Source: Salinivirgaceae bacterium (GTDB taxonomy: Bacteria; Bacteroidota; Bacteroidia; Bacteroidales; Salinivirgaceae). Taken from it: a stretch of DNA of 36,198 nucleotides. Under the pieces are notes generated by a model. That model was not told where the DNA came from. It saw nothing but the letters and a program-made list of their open reading frames with translations, and did no database searches. The stretch covers positions 1-36,198 of the forward strand of contig PKTE01000302.1 of assembly GCA_002869335.1 (NCBI GenBank), written 5' to 3'. Positions 19,080 to 26,777 of this stretch are shown here, piece by piece. The position numbers were made by a program, and so were the translations under genes. Position 1 is the first letter of the stretch; every line of letters begins with the position of its first letter.

Positions 19080-19952
19080 ATGAGCGTACTTATCAATGAA
19101 AATTCCAAAGTACTGGTACAAGGTTTTACTGGTAGCGAAGGTAGCTTTCATGCCCAACAAATGATTGATTACGGAACCAATGTAGTTGGCGGAGTTACTC
19201 CGGGTAAAGGTGGAGAAATTCATTTAGGAAAACCCGTATTTAATACAGTTGAAGAAGCTGTTAAAGCGACAGGAGCCAATGTTTCTGTGATTTTTGTACC
19301 GCCAGCATTCGCAGCAGATGCTATAATGGAAGCAACCGATGCAGGTGTTGAATTAGTGGTAGCAATTACAGAAGGTATCCCTACTTCTGATATGGTAAAA
19401 GTTAAAGACTATATGGAAGGTAGTTCAACACGTCTTGTTGGTCCAAACTGCCCTGGCGTTATTTCTCCAGGACTTGGTAAAGTAGGTATTATGCCCGGAT
19501 TTATTCACTCTCAAGGAAAAATCGGAATTGTTTCACGTAGTGGAACCTTAACATATGAAGCTGTAGATCAGGTTACTAAAGCTGGCCTAGGTCAGTCAAC
19601 TTGTATAGGTATTGGAGGTGATCCAATCATTGGAACAACAACCTTAGACGCCGTTAAGCTTCTTATGGAAGACAATGATACAGAGGGAATTATAATGATA
19701 GGTGAGATTGGTGGAAATATGGAAGCTGATGCTGCTCGTTGGATTAAAGATAATGCCACAAAACCAGTTGTAGGATTTATAGCTGGTCAAACTGCTCCAA
19801 AAGGACGCCGTATGGGACACGCCGGCGCAATCATTGGGGGAAAAGATGATACTGCTGCAGCCAAAATGAAGATTATGGAAGAGTGTGGTATTCATGTCGT
19901 ACAATCACCTGCCCATTTAGGTGAAACTATAGCTAAGGCTTTGAAAAACTAA
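19080..19952 (+). CDS. sucD: Succinyl-CoA ligase, alpha subunit
   Basis: A 290-residue TCA-cycle subunit of normal length that binds CoA and carries the phosphohistidine. The N-terminal CoA-binding fold starts [34 protein letters not shown] and SRSGTLTYE are conserved, and His247 in [11 protein letters not shown] is the active-site histidine. The beta subunit gene (sucC) is not adjacent, so the enzyme must be completed from elsewhere in the genome. The gene starts 13 bases after the SpoIIE phosphatase stop; co-transcription is possible, though the two functions are unrelated. A strong terminator follows. Confidence 0.96.
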   Translation: MSVLINENSKVLVQGFTGSEGSFHAQQMIDYGTNVVGGVTPGKGGEIHLGKPVFNTVEEAVKATGANVSVIFVPPAFAADAIMEATDAGVELVVAITEGIPTSDMVKVKDYMEGSSTRLVGPNCPGVISPGLGKVGIMPGFIHSQGKIGIVSRSGTLTYEAVDQVTKAGLGQSTCIGIGGDPIIGTTTLDAVKLLMEDNDTEGIIMIGEIGGNMEADAARWIKDNATKPVVGFIAGQTAPKGRRMGHAGAIIGGKDDTAAAKMKIMEECGIHVVQSPAHLGETIAKALKN

Positions 19953-19972
19953 ATTCACTCAAAAAATATATT

Positions 19973-20005
19973 AAAGCAGGAATATTTGTTCCTGCTTTTT
20001 TTTTT
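19973..20005 (+). terminator. Intrinsic terminator after sucD
   Basis: A perfect 10-bp stem (AAAGCAGGAA / TTCCTGCTTT) with a 6-base loop runs into a ten-base T tract, 20 bases after the sucD stop. Confidence 0.93.
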
Positions 20006-20062
20006 ACTCTCATTTTAATAATAATCAACATTTTTGGTAGTTTAGCATAAAATTAAATCAAT

Positions 20063-21334
20063 ATGCAACCGCTGGCGGAAAGACTACGACCTAAATCACT
20101 TGACGAATATATAGGACAAGAACACCTTGTAGGAAAAAATGCAGTGCTTAGAAACAATATCGAAAAGGGTCGCATTCCCTCAATGATCTTATGGGGACCG
20201 CCAGGAGTAGGCAAAACAACACTTGCCAAAATAATCAGCCATCAATTAGATAGACCTTTCTATACTTTAAGTGCTGTTTCAAGTGGGGTAAAAGATGTCC
20301 GTAAAGCCATAGAGCAGGCCCGTAATGCACAAATGTTCAATCAAGATGGCGCAATATTATTTATTGACGAGATCCACAGATTTAGCAAATCACAACAAGA
20401 TTCGCTATTGGGAGCAGTTGAAGAAGGAATCATAAAACTTATTGGTGCCACAACTGAGAATCCATCTTTTGAAGTAATTACTCCTCTCCTTTCAAGGTGT
20501 CAGGTCTATATACTAAAGTCGCTGGATGAAATACACATTGATAAATTAGTTGAGAGAGCTATAACAGAAGATAAAGCCCTGAAAGATAAAAAGTTTAATA
20601 TTAACCAAAGAAATGCTCTCTATAGATATTCAGGAGGCGATGCCAGAAAACTTTACAATATAATTGAGTTACTTGTAAATCAATCAGATGATGATACAGT
20701 GCTGATTAACGACGAAACCGTTACAAAAGTTTTACAGACAACTTCTGCACAATATGATAAACAGGGAGAACAACATTACGACATTATTTCAGCATTTATA
20801 AAATCTGTTAGAGGAAGTGACCCCAACGCATCATTATATTGGCTGGCCAGAATGCTTGAAGGTTGTGAAGATATAAAGTTTATTGCCCGAAGACTTATCA
20901 TACTTGCTGCAGAAGATATTGGCCTGGCTAATCCTAACGCCTTACTTATTGCCAATGCATGTTTTGAGACCATTCATAAAATTGGAATGCCCGAGGCAAG
21001 AATCCCGTTAGCAGAAGCAACTATTTACCTGGCCAACTCAGCAAAAAGCAATAGTGCATATTTGGCCATAGATAAAGCTTTAGCTATTGTAAAAGAAACT
21101 GGAGATCTGCCTGTGCCTTTGCATTTAAGAAATGCGCCCACAAAATTAATGAAAGAGCTTGATTATGGTAAATCGTATAAATACAGTCATGATTTCCCTG
21201 AAAATTTTATAGATCAACAATACCTACCAGATAAATTAGATGGGGAGATAATTTACTCACCCTCTAATAACAGGCACGAGAGCCAAATGAATGAGTCATT
21301 ACTAAAAAGATGGAAAAAAAGATACAAATATTAG
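20063..21334 (+). CDS. rarA: Replication-associated recombination protein A (MgsA/RarA AAA+ ATPase)
   Basis: A 423-residue AAA+ ATPase of the clamp-loader branch acting at stalled replication forks. The start is fixed by the conserved N-terminus MQPLAERLRPKSLDEYIGQ. Walker A is GPPGVGKTT (45-53), Walker B is AILFIDEIHRF (Asp102/Glu103), sensor 1 is IGATTENPSF and the arginine-finger region is LLSRCQVY. The C-terminal half (SGGDARKLYNIIE, then SVRGSDPNASLYWLARML and LAAEDIGLANP) is the family's tetramerisation region. Length is normal. The stop is TAG. The tRNA-Lys gene follows at 134 bases with its own promoter. Confidence 0.96.
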   Translation: MQPLAERLRPKSLDEYIGQEHLVGKNAVLRNNIEKGRIPSMILWGPPGVGKTTLAKIISHQLDRPFYTLSAVSSGVKDVRKAIEQARNAQMFNQDGAILFIDEIHRFSKSQQDSLLGAVEEGIIKLIGATTENPSFEVITPLLSRCQVYILKSLDEIHIDKLVERAITEDKALKDKKFNINQRNALYRYSGGDARKLYNIIELLVNQSDDDTVLINDETVTKVLQTTSAQYDKQGEQHYDIISAFIKSVRGSDPNASLYWLARMLEGCEDIKFIARRLIILAAEDIGLANPNALLIANACFETIHKIGMPEARIPLAEATIYLANSAKSNSAYLAIDKALAIVKETGDLPVPLHLRNAPTKLMKELDYGKSYKYSHDFPENFIDQQYLPDKLDGEIIYSPSNNRHESQMNESLLKRWKKRYKY

Positions 21335-21419
21335 GAACACTTAATTTCTATAAATAAACAGGTTACAACAAATCGTAAATTTACTTACGAATTTTGAGAA
21401 AAATTAAACAAGTAAAAAC

Positions 21420-21450
21420 TTGTACAAATAGCACTAACCCGTTATATTTG
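21420..21450 (+). promoter_or_regulatory. Promoter of tRNA-Lys (TTG-N20-TATATTTG)
   Basis: TTG at 21420-21422 and TATATTTG at 21443-21450 are separated by 20 bases, a full match to the Bacteroidota housekeeping promoter. Transcription would begin about ten bases before the tRNA 5' end. Confidence 0.8.
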
Positions 21451-21467
21451 CAACCCCATTACAAAAC

Positions 21468-21540
21468 GACTCAATAGCTCAGCTGGTAGAGCACATCCCT
21501 TTTAAGGATGGGGTCCTGGGTTCGAGCCCCAGTTGAGTCA
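21468..21540 (+). tRNA. tRNA-Lys (anticodon TTT)
   Basis: A 73-base cloverleaf. The acceptor stem GACTCAA pairs with TTGAGTC, with discriminator A. The D arm has AGCTCAGCTGGTAGAGC, the anticodon stem CATCC/GGATG encloses loop CTTTTAA with anticodon TTT, and the T arm has GGTTCGAGCCCC. CCA is not encoded. It is flanked by a promoter and a terminator, so it is a single-gene unit. Confidence 0.96.
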
Positions 21541-21543
21541 CAG

Positions 21544-21574
21544 AAAAGCGATAACAAAAGTTGTCGCTTTTTTT
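21544..21574 (+). terminator. Intrinsic terminator after tRNA-Lys
   Basis: A 12-bp stem (AAAAGCGATAAC / GTTGTCGCTTTT, one G-T pair) with loop AAAA is followed by further T residues. It also faces the end of the minus-strand MORN-like gene, so it may act both ways. Confidence 0.88.
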
Positions 21575-21577
21575 ATT

Positions 21578-22675
21578 TTAATTTGATTGTTCTTGGGTAA
21601 GTTTTAGCATTTGACCGAATACGTAAATAGCTTTATTTATAATTTCACCATTTACTCCATACCATGTCCAAATGCCATTTTTATTGCCATCCAAATAGGT
21701 TCCAGTTGATTGTAATTTCCCATTTAGGTAATAAAAATTCCAAATACCAATAGGTTTACCATCTTGATAGTTCCCTTTTTGCTTTACTGAACCATTTGGA
21801 TAATATAAGTACCAGAGGCCTGTATATAAATTATCGTTATAAGATCCTGTTGAATATAAAGTTCCATTTATAAAATAGGCCTTCCAAACATTTACTCTCT
21901 TATCATTTTTAAAAGTTCCTTCTTCGGCGATTACTCCATTTGGATAAAATCGAATAAAAATACCATCTCTAATACTATTACGGTATGTGTATATACTTTC
22001 TAAATTTCCATTCTCATAATAAATCCTTAAATCTCCTTCAATTTTATTATGATCATAAAAAGCTTTTCTTTTTATTTTACCGTTTTTATAATATACATAT
22101 AGACTATCATAATAACCTGAAGAATCTATATACCCTTTATAATTAATCTCACCACTTTCATAAAAAGAAATATATAACCCATTCTTTTTACCTAAATCAT
22201 ATTTTTGTATTTCTTTCAAGTTTCCATTAGGATAAAAAACTGAATCGACATCATGTTTTAATCCTTCATTGTAATGATTTATTTCGCTGATGGAGCCATC
22301 CATATTATAGAGTATTTGCTGACCAGTCAATAGATCATTCTTATAATATGATTCCTTGTAAATCTTTCCATTAAAATAATAGTGTTGAGATTTCCCATTT
22401 TTCTTATTGTTTTTATATGAAAATACGGACTTAAATCTTCCAGATGGATAAAAAATAATCCACTTACCTGTTTTTAAATCATTTTCATATTGACCTGACT
22501 GAAATAAATAGGAAGAATCTTTATAAAAAAGATATTGCCCATTTCTTATTGTATCTCTATCAATGACATTTGCTTCAAATATTGCAAACCCATTAGAATT
22601 ATGCTCTATATATTCTTTTTTTTGAGCATATAGGGAAATAGGAATTAAAAAAAAAAGGAAGAAAAAGTGCTTCAT
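21578..22675 (-). CDS. Exported MORN/YwqK-like repeat protein
   Basis: A 365-residue protein with a signal peptide (MKHFFFLFFLIPISLYAQ) followed by a regular array of roughly a dozen repeats of about 22-24 residues. The core is G-x-W-x-x-Y-Y-x-N-G-x-(L/I)-x-x-x-x-x-Y-x-x-(D/G), e.g. GLWYLYYPNGSVKQKGNY and GIWNFYYLNGKLQSTGTY. This is the MORN-like motif of the family often annotated as the YwqK antitoxin. That label is a domain-name carry-over: no toxin gene is nearby and the protein is exported, so a toxin-antitoxin role is not supported. Its ATG overlaps the TGA stop of the chaperone gene (ATGA), indicating translational coupling; it may belong to the same surface locus. Confidence 0.82.
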   Translation of the reverse strand: MKHFFFLFFLIPISLYAQKKEYIEHNSNGFAIFEANVIDRDTIRNGQYLFYKDSSYLFQSGQYENDLKTGKWIIFYPSGRFKSVFSYKNNKKNGKSQHYYFNGKIYKESYYKNDLLTGQQILYNMDGSISEINHYNEGLKHDVDSVFYPNGNLKEIQKYDLGKKNGLYISFYESGEINYKGYIDSSGYYDSLYVYYKNGKIKRKAFYDHNKIEGDLRIYYENGNLESIYTYRNSIRDGIFIRFYPNGVIAEEGTFKNDKRVNVWKAYFINGTLYSTGSYNDNLYTGLWYLYYPNGSVKQKGNYQDGKPIGIWNFYYLNGKLQSTGTYLDGNKNGIWTWYGVNGEIINKAIYVFGQMLKLTQEQSN

Positions 22676-23478
22676 TTTTTTGGCACCTGAATTATCATCT
22701 GTGTACCTTCAAGATTTACACTACTACCATAATCCAAAACTGCAGCTAACGCATAAGTACCCTTTTCAAGATTCTTTGGCAATTTTAAAATAATCTTCTG
22801 AGTATTTTTAGGATAAGAATCAAATTGAACAGGCACATATTGTTTTTCTTGAGCAGTTTGCATGTTAGAAGCGATCAAAACAACTTTACAATGAATAATA
22901 ATATCACTCAAATTTGTAACAATAGCGGAAAACCATCGCTCCGTAGAATCCTCTGATGGGATTTCCCTTAACTGATCAATTTTCGCCTTTAAATTTTTAT
23001 TCATTTTAGACGTTTGGTAAACTTGAACAGTAATCATTGGGGAAACAGTTACACCAGCACTTAATTCCTCACCGGCTTGAAAAGATGTTTTTTCTTTTGT
23101 TGTTTTGACATAAATCACCCCCCACTTTGATCCTGTTTCGTCAGTTGGTGGTTGAATAGCAACACTTACTTGTCGCTCCTGATTTGGTTCTAAATCAAAA
23201 AATGAAGGACTTATACTTATCCAATTTGAAATTGAATGTTTCGTAGAATTAGCTGGTTTATAATCAATATTTCCTTCAGTAGAAATAACAAAATCTCCAG
23301 GACTTAATATAAATGATGACTTAACACTACTATGATTTTTTATTGTTATAATCTTATTCTGCGATTCTCCAGGGTTAGCATTAAAGTATAATTGAACAGG
23401 AGCAACTTCAAAATCTTGAGCTACAGAAAATCCAATGATACTTAAAAAAAATAGACTTACTAAGAACTTTAATTTCAT
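22672..23478 (-). CDS. PapD-like periplasmic chaperone (fimbrial-chaperone fold)
   Basis: A 268-residue exported protein with signal peptide MKLKFLVSLFFLSIIGFSVAQ. The first Ig-like domain (about 22-135) begins FEVAPVQLYFNANPGESQNKIITIKN, the pattern of the PapD N-terminal domain (P-V-x-L near the start, basic/polar ITIKN strand), and has LEPNQERQVSVAIQPP in the place of the PapD proline-rich F-G region. A second beta domain (about 160-265) follows. Chaperones of this fold hold pilin-like subunits in the periplasm. It lies divergent to and 50 bases from a SpoIIE gene and two small subunit genes, supporting this role. Sequence identity to classical PapD is low by eye, so the function is inferred. 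The stop is TGA, overlapping the next start. Confidence 0.65.
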   Translation of the reverse strand: MKLKFLVSLFFLSIIGFSVAQDFEVAPVQLYFNANPGESQNKIITIKNHSSVKSSFILSPGDFVISTEGNIDYKPANSTKHSISNWISISPSFFDLEPNQERQVSVAIQPPTDETGSKWGVIYVKTTKEKTSFQAGEELSAGVTVSPMITVQVYQTSKMNKNLKAKIDQLREIPSEDSTERWFSAIVTNLSDIIIHCKVVLIASNMQTAQEKQYVPVQFDSYPKNTQKIILKLPKNLEKGTYALAAVLDYGSSVNLEGTQMIIQVPKK

Positions 23479-23530
23479 AATGTCGTTTAAATTGTTTTAA
23501 TTTGGTCTAATATCAACATTCCAATAATAA

Positions 23531-25489
23531 ATGTTTAAATCAGGTTGCAAATTATATAAAATTTTTGTTTTTATCATCATTTTTTACACCAATGGTTTAT
23601 TCGCACAAGAAATAAATCAAATTAGTGGTGATGATCACTCTAAGATAAATAAGTTTTTAGAAATTGCAGAAACTGCTATTTCACAGGGTAATCATACTGT
23701 GGGTGCTACAAATTTTAATAAAGTAGCATTTATTTACTGGAAGTATAATTATTATAGAGAAGCTGTAGACTATTTTTTGAAATCTTCGGTAATTTATCAA
23801 AAATCAAATGATTATATAAATCTAAAAAATATTTACACAAATATTGGAGTAATATATACTGATTTACAAGAGATTGAATTATCTGAAGAATATTTCCGTA
23901 AAAGTGTTGAACTAGCCCGTACAATTGGCAAACAAGAAGAGCTTGCCTCGAGTCTCATTGACTTAGCTTATATACTATCAGCGATGAGCAAATTCGACGA
24001 GTCAAACCAAAAATTAGAAGAAGCATATAAAATAGCAGAACAAATTGGAAATAATCAATTATTATTAAATGTCTATGGTTTATTTGCTGAGAATTATCGA
24101 AACATGAACATGTATGATAAATCTAGTGAGTATAAAGACAAATATGATAGAGTTCAACAATTTGCACAAGCGCAAACTATGCGAGAAGAGTTTGAAGAGG
24201 AGAAGGTTGAAAGCATGGCAGAAATTCAAAGACAAAAATTAGCTAAAAAAGTAAAAGAAGATTCACTAAAATTACAACAAATACAACTTGCTTTTACGCA
24301 AGACTCCCTTAAGTTCGCTGAAAGATTAAGTAAACAAAGGGCGGCCCAAATTGATGTTCTTCAATTGGACAGTGCAAATAAAGCGTTAGTTATTGAACAA
24401 AAAGAAGCAAAACAGCGTGAACAAGAAGCCTTAATTAAAGAGCAACAAGCCATTGAACGAAATCAAAAATTTGTTATATATGGTACCGCTGCTGTTCTTG
24501 TATTAGCGTTAATCGCTGCAATATCATTCTTATTCAGATTTAGGGATAAGAAAAGAGCTAATAAAATATTAGCTGAGCAAAATAGAGAAATTGAAGAGAA
24601 GAGTCATGAATTATCTGCTGCTTTAACTAAGATTCAAAAACAAAACAAACAGATTACAAAAAGTATTAACTATGCCAAAGGTATACAAGGTGCAATGTTA
24701 CCTGATCCTAAAGAATTTAATAAATATATTCCAGATTCATTTATTTTCTTTAAACCCAGAGATATTGTAAGCGGTGACTTCTATTGGTTTAGAAAGGCTC
24801 AAAAGAAATTTGATTTACAACGAATATTCAATGTCTCCAAAAAAGAAGAATTCTCTCCATTAAAAGAAGATGATTACTTCCTTATTTCAGCTGTAGACTG
24901 TACAGGTCATGGTGTTCCCGGAGCTTTTATGTCAATGATTGGTTATAATTTATTAGACGACATTACTGATAAGGGTATTAGCAGACCTGACCTAATATTA
25001 GAACAGTTACATAAAGGGGTTCAGGTGGCTCTAAAACAAGATGTAACTGATAACAAAGATGGAATGGATCTGGCCATGTGCCAAGTTGATATAGCAAATA
25101 AAAAACTGAATTATGCAGGAGCTAAAAACCCGCTGGTATATATCAAAAATGGTGAAATAGAACAGTTACAAGCAGATAAAATTCCAATTGGTGGAACATT
25201 GGTAAACGATCCAAGATTCACCTTACAAGAAATAGATATTGATACTGATACATACTGTTATATTTTCTCAGATGGTTTTGTTGATCAATTTGGAGGTCCA
25301 AAAGGAAGAAAATATATGGCAAAAAAGTTCAGAAATTTGCTTCTCGAAATCCATGATCGTCCTATGGAAGAACAACGTGAAATATTAGAATTAACAATTG
25401 ACACTTGGATGGGTGATTCATATGCACAAATTGATGACATATTGGTTATGGGATTTAAACTAACTCCAGAGCTTCTAACAGTTAAATAA
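23531..25489 (+). CDS. TPR - transmembrane - SpoIIE (PP2C-type) phosphatase, second copy
   Basis: A 652-residue paralogue of the phosphatase at 16529. A signal peptide (to about residue 26, ending GLFAQ) is followed by about five TPR units (35-210), a long charged coiled coil (about 215-310), one membrane helix (about 313-336, YGTAAVLVLALIAAISFLF), a short coiled coil and the SpoIIE domain (about 385-652). The metal aspartates lie in [16 protein letters not shown] (Asp456), YIFSDGFVDQFGG and IDDILVMG. Compared with the first copy it has about 20 extra residues before the AVDCTGHG strand. It stands between the chaperone and the subunit genes, suggesting it controls this surface locus or shares its regulation; that is inference from position. 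Confidence 0.88.
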   Translation: MFKSGCKLYKIFVFIIIFYTNGLFAQEINQISGDDHSKINKFLEIAETAISQGNHTVGATNFNKVAFIYWKYNYYREAVDYFLKSSVIYQKSNDYINLKNIYTNIGVIYTDLQEIELSEEYFRKSVELARTIGKQEELASSLIDLAYILSAMSKFDESNQKLEEAYKIAEQIGNNQLLLNVYGLFAENYRNMNMYDKSSEYKDKYDRVQQFAQAQTMREEFEEEKVESMAEIQRQKLAKKVKEDSLKLQQIQLAFTQDSLKFAERLSKQRAAQIDVLQLDSANKALVIEQKEAKQREQEALIKEQQAIERNQKFVIYGTAAVLVLALIAAISFLFRFRDKKRANKILAEQNREIEEKSHELSAALTKIQKQNKQITKSINYAKGIQGAMLPDPKEFNKYIPDSFIFFKPRDIVSGDFYWFRKAQKKFDLQRIFNVSKKEEFSPLKEDDYFLISAVDCTGHGVPGAFMSMIGYNLLDDITDKGISRPDLILEQLHKGVQVALKQDVTDNKDGMDLAMCQVDIANKKLNYAGAKNPLVYIKNGEIEQLQADKIPIGGTLVNDPRFTLQEIDIDTDTYCYIFSDGFVDQFGGPKGRKYMAKKFRNLLLEIHDRPMEEQREILELTIDTWMGDSYAQIDDILVMGFKLTPELLTVK

Positions 25490-25574
25490 GCCATTTGTCA
25501 AGTTTTTTTATGGATTAATCAAAAAATCGTAACAAAATTGTCAACAAAAAGTTAAATAGAATACCAAACACTTT

Positions 25575-25582
25575 TAAATTTG
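25575..25582 (+). promoter_or_regulatory. Candidate -7 element upstream of the subunit gene
   Basis: TAAATTTG matches TAnnTTTG and lies 56 bases before the ATG at 25639, within a 149-base gene-free gap. No TTG is found at normal -33 spacing, so the promoter is uncertain. The gap contains nothing else I can name. Confidence 0.35.
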
Positions 25583-25638
25583 TTATATTGGCAGTTGTTT
25601 AAAGGTGTAAAAAAGTCAAACCTAAATTTAATAATTAT

Positions 25639-26223
25639 ATGAAAAAAATCGGACTATTTTTTCTAGGAGCGTTGCTAAGTTTTGCAACAGTCGGCCAGGG
25701 AGTTTCAGATAACGAAATTATTCCTGTTGCTGTAAACTTAAACTCTATTTTGAGATTAAATGTAACTTCAGGTGGTAATATTGAATTCACTGTAAATACC
25801 ATTGACCAGTATGAAAGTGGTATTGTTAGTACTTCTCAATATGAAACATCATTCACAGTTGCTTCTTCTACTGACTTTATTGTACAAGTAGATCCAGAAG
25901 ATGCCGCTCTTATTCCTGTTGGAAATACAGACGGTGCAGCATCTACAATGGCTTTAGGTCTTATTGAATATGATGTTGTTTATGCAGGAACAACTGGTGT
26001 TGCTGGTGATTACACATTAGCAACAGGCCAGGAATTAGCTGCAGCAGCAACAAATATTGTTGAAGCATCAGGTGGTACTATTGCAGGTGACATTAACAAA
26101 AATGCATTTACAATACAATGGGCTTTAGCCACAGCAGGTAACTCTAATGGAACTTTAATTAGTCAAAATTTACCAGCTGCAAGGTATGCTACAAACGTAG
26201 CTCTATTGCTTATACCACAATAA
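25639..26223 (+). CDS. Small exported beta-rich protein, putative surface subunit 1
   Basis: A 194-residue protein with a signal peptide (MKKIGLFFLGALLSFATVGQ) and a mature part rich in Thr, Ala, Gly and Val with no Cys or Trp-rich enzyme motifs. This is the composition of a secreted beta-sandwich subunit. It contains NIEFTVNTIDQYESGI and ends RYATNVALLLIPQ, an alternating hydrophobic strand like the last strand of pilin-type subunits. The next gene encodes a shorter protein with the same signature F-x-(V/F)-N-x-(I/L)-x-(D/Q)-Y-x-(S/N)-G and a similar last strand. With the chaperone and the large barrel protein alongside, I infer a structural subunit of a surface fibre. I do not recognise a named family. 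Confidence 0.7.
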   Translation: MKKIGLFFLGALLSFATVGQGVSDNEIIPVAVNLNSILRLNVTSGGNIEFTVNTIDQYESGIVSTSQYETSFTVASSTDFIVQVDPEDAALIPVGNTDGAASTMALGLIEYDVVYAGTTGVAGDYTLATGQELAAAATNIVEASGGTIAGDINKNAFTIQWALATAGNSNGTLISQNLPAARYATNVALLLIPQ

Positions 26224-26237
26224 AATATAGAAAAATC

Positions 26238-26272
26238 AAAATGCACATAATAGAGTCTATTATGTGCATTTT
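26238..26272 (+). terminator. Perfect 15-bp hairpin between the two subunit genes
   Basis: AAAATGCACATAATA / TATTATGTGCATTTT forms a perfect 15-bp stem with loop GAGTC. It starts 15 bases after the first subunit stop and ends 15 bases before the second start. No T tract follows beyond TTTT, so it is more likely a partial terminator or an RNA-stabilising structure than a full stop. Confidence 0.7.
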
Positions 26273-26286
26273 AAAAATTCTCAAAG

Positions 26287-26775
26287 TTGAAGAACTTTTT
26301 TATTCTCTTGGTTTTATTTTTTATGCCAATGATGTATGGGTACAGTCAAAACGTACATTCATATTTAAATATAAGAAATGGAGCGTCAGTTACGTTTATT
26401 TTTAATCATTTAACAGATTATCAAAACGGACTATCTTTGCCTGATTATACATCTTTAGGTATTAGTTTTACGGACACAACCGACCTGGGCGTTCCTGCCG
26501 GGCCAGGTTGGGAACTAACTGTTAGAGCTATGGATGCATTTGTAAATGGAACCACAACTGCTGAGAAACTGGATTTGAACGTTGTAGAGCTAATTGTAGG
26601 TGGCAATACCTATACTTTAACGAATATTGCCCAAACAATAGCAACAGGTCCTGAAAACGATGGAACACCTGTAGAAGTATTAATAACCTACGACGTCGGA
26701 AAAACAAATAAAATAAATGTAGCAGCAGATGATGAGTTTGCTGTTAATTTAATGTTTACTCTTCAAAGTCAATAG
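26287..26775 (+). CDS. Small exported beta-rich protein, putative surface subunit 2 (TTG start)
   Basis: A 162-residue protein. The start is TTG at 26287, because the signal peptide (MKNFFILLVLFFMPMMYGYSQ) begins there and no ATG precedes it in frame. The mature part resembles subunit 1: SVTFIFNHLTDYQNGL aligns with NIEFTVNTIDQYESGI, and the end, FAVNLMFTLQSQ, resembles its C-terminal strand. A GVPAGPGWELTVRA segment replaces the corresponding strand of subunit 1. It is probably a second, lower-abundance subunit (for example a tip or adaptor), inferred from the hairpin upstream and the weaker start codon. The stop TAG is two bases from the start of the barrel gene, so those two are tightly coupled. 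Confidence 0.68.
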   Translation: MKNFFILLVLFFMPMMYGYSQNVHSYLNIRNGASVTFIFNHLTDYQNGLSLPDYTSLGISFTDTTDLGVPAGPGWELTVRAMDAFVNGTTTAEKLDLNVVELIVGGNTYTLTNIAQTIATGPENDGTPVEVLITYDVGKTNKINVAADDEFAVNLMFTLQSQ

Positions 26776-26777
26776 CA

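Noticed and set aside
21578-22675. Toxin-antitoxin module
   Set aside because: The YwqK-like label comes from the repeat motif; the protein is exported and no toxin is adjacent.
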